From Halalkalibacter wakoensis JCM 9140 (GTDB taxonomy: Bacteria > Bacillota > Bacilli > Bacillales > Bacillaceae_D): a stretch of DNA of 33,575 nt. Shown here piece by piece: positions 32,658-33,575 of the stretch. Location of the stretch: the NCBI RefSeq assembly GCF_000513095.1, contig NZ_BAUT01000042.1, positions 1 through 33,575 of the forward strand, read 5' to 3'. The notes under the pieces are model-generated. The model did not search any database, had not been told where the DNA came from, and saw only the letters and a list, made by a program, of their open reading frames with translations. A program made the translations under genes and the position numbers. The stretch's first letter is position 1, and every line of letters starts with the position of its first letter.

Positions 32658-33482
32658 ATGTTTTCTTCATTTTCAATAGATGATGTGTCATTTATAGGTG
32701 AGGCGATCCTAGTTGGAATAGGGATCATCCTGCTCGTCATCCTAATCAAACGATTGCTAAGATGGTTTTTTAAATACTTTGATGTTACGAATAGAAACAA
32801 TGAAAAATCGATTGAACAGTTTTTTCGCTCCGCCCTAAACTACGGGGCCATTGCCTTTTATGTCCTGTACCTGTTTCACCCATACATTGACGTAACAAGT
32901 GTTTTAATGGGTGCGGGTATTATCGCCATCATTTTAGGGGCTTCCTTGCAAAATTTTGTGAGGGATGCATTTTTCGGTTTTGTCAGGCTGTACGAAAAGC
33001 AAATGGTTGTCGGTGATTATGTTACGATAAATGGAAAATATCGCGGCAAAATTGAAGAAGTTCGCATTCGATATGTGAGCCTACGGGAGTGGTCCGGTCA
33101 ACTTTTTCTCGTTTCTCATAGTGAGATTAAGGAAATTCAGAAGCTAAGCACAGAAAAGATGACAGTTATTGAACAGGTTGTGATTGGCTATCAAGAAGAT
33201 CCGAAAAGGGCTCAAAGGGTGTTAGTAGAAGTTTGTCGGAACATGAATCAAGAGCATAAAGAGTGGTTGCAAGTTGACGATGATGAGCCTGTTCAACCCT
33301 TTGACTTTTATGGTGTAACTGCGTTGCATAAAGATTATGTCGGCGTGGAGTTAACACTTATTGGCTGCGTGAAGGCAGAGCACTATTTTGAAGCTTGCAA
33401 CACGTTGCGGAAGAAGGTTGCAGAAGCTTGCTACGAAAAAGAAATAAAGCTTGGTGAAGTGACTGTTTTTTATCAGTCTTAA
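32658..33482 (+). CDS. MscS-family mechanosensitive channel (YkuT-like)
   Basis: Small-conductance mechanosensitive channels open in response to membrane tension and release osmolytes. The 274-residue protein has three membrane segments; the pore helix region reads SVLMGAGIIAIILGASLQNF, with the conserved N after the last helix and VGDYVTINGKYRGKIEEVRI starting the beta domain. The C-terminal soluble part (LVEVCRNMN to GEVTVFYQS) matches the YkuT type. AGGAGG lies 4 bases before ATG 32658. Copy C of the 177-bp element lies just upstream. Confidence 0.88.
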   Translation: MFSSFSIDDVSFIGEAILVGIGIILLVILIKRLLRWFFKYFDVTNRNNEKSIEQFFRSALNYGAIAFYVLYLFHPYIDVTSVLMGAGIIAIILGASLQNFVRDAFFGFVRLYEKQMVVGDYVTINGKYRGKIEEVRIRYVSLREWSGQLFLVSHSEIKEIQKLSTEKMTVIEQVVIGYQEDPKRAQRVLVEVCRNMNQEHKEWLQVDDDEPVQPFDFYGVTALHKDYVGVELTLIGCVKAEHYFEACNTLRKKVAEACYEKEIKLGEVTVFYQS

Positions 33483-33520
33483 GAGTTGTTTTTATGAATT
33501 ACGTGCTTTGTTCTTGCCGT

Positions 33521-33547
33521 GTTCGTTCCATTACGCTGCAGTCACTA
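33521..33547 (+). repeat. Fragment of the GC-rich foldback repeat (copy 3)
   Basis: GTTCGTTCCATTACGCTGCA and the following GTCACT match the left end of the repeat at 2459-2575 (one to two differences), after which similarity stops. An AAAGGAGGT at 33560-33568 suggests a gene start just beyond the window. Confidence 0.65.
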
Positions 33548-33575
33548 GACTGTAGGAATAAAGGAGGTCACTGTT

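Overview
The window looks like chromosomal DNA of a spore-forming member of the Bacillaceae. The base composition is AT-leaning, the Shine-Dalgarno sites are strong (AGGAGG type), GTG and TTG starts occur, and many genes are of Bacillus type: a YjcZ/SscA-like spore protein, a possible Sda-like kinase inhibitor, a DUF1659/DUF2922/YvrJ set, a YknW/YknX-like pair and a YkuT-like MscS channel. I cannot name the species. No rRNA, tRNA, CRISPR array, transposase or phage module was seen.

Layout. 1-2575: a type II (actin-like) partition cassette, parR-like and frameshifted parM-like genes on the minus strand, with an array of TTGTATAC/GTATACAA sites upstream that looks like its centromere. Inverted copies of a GC-rich foldback repeat bracket it. 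2646-4060: a frameshifted 8-oxoguanine/guanine deaminase-type amidohydrolase. 4577-6312: a frameshifted chemoreceptor whose Cache-like domain appears to be cytoplasmic. 6648-9916: a tripartite tricarboxylate transporter operon (TctC lipoprotein, then frameshifted TctB and TctA). 10045-16092: a SulP transporter without a STAS domain, a cytoplasmic gamma-glutamyltransferase-like enzyme, an M24 aminopeptidase and a peptide-binding lipoprotein, which together suggest peptide or glutathione scavenging. 16124-18452: a GAF gene remnant, a PrmA-like methyltransferase, a lipoprotein cyclophilin and a histidine kinase remnant. 18869-22636: a SscA-like peptide, a small membrane protein, a sensorless MCP and a PAS-GGDEF-EAL protein. 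22978-26552: DUF1659, DUF2922, YvrJ, a NERD nuclease-like gene, a PAS histidine kinase and the Sda-like gene. 26599-28545: a nuclease lipoprotein, a 49-residue protein and a secreted DUF5667 protein. 28944-33482: a Yip1/membrane-fusion pair without its ABC partners, several small membrane-associated proteins, and an MscS channel.

The least explained content is non-coding. (1) A 177-bp element occurs three times (4254, 16453, 32418). It has four copies of a GGAC..CCGTTATT-type motif, two per strand, at offsets 0, 51, 107 and 158 in every copy, although the third copy has diverged strongly. (2) Arrays of exactly five 21-bp units (TTTATTGTCC plus 11 variable bases) occur three times on the same strand (18701, 23762, 24952). 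Each lies downstream of a minus-strand gene, and two of them bracket the NERD gene. (3) The GC-rich foldback repeat has two copies plus a fragment.

Five genes in the first 8.6 kb carry one single-base indel each, while the large genes to the right are intact. This is either local decay or local sequence error, and it affects how the partition, deaminase, chemoreceptor and Tct genes should be read.
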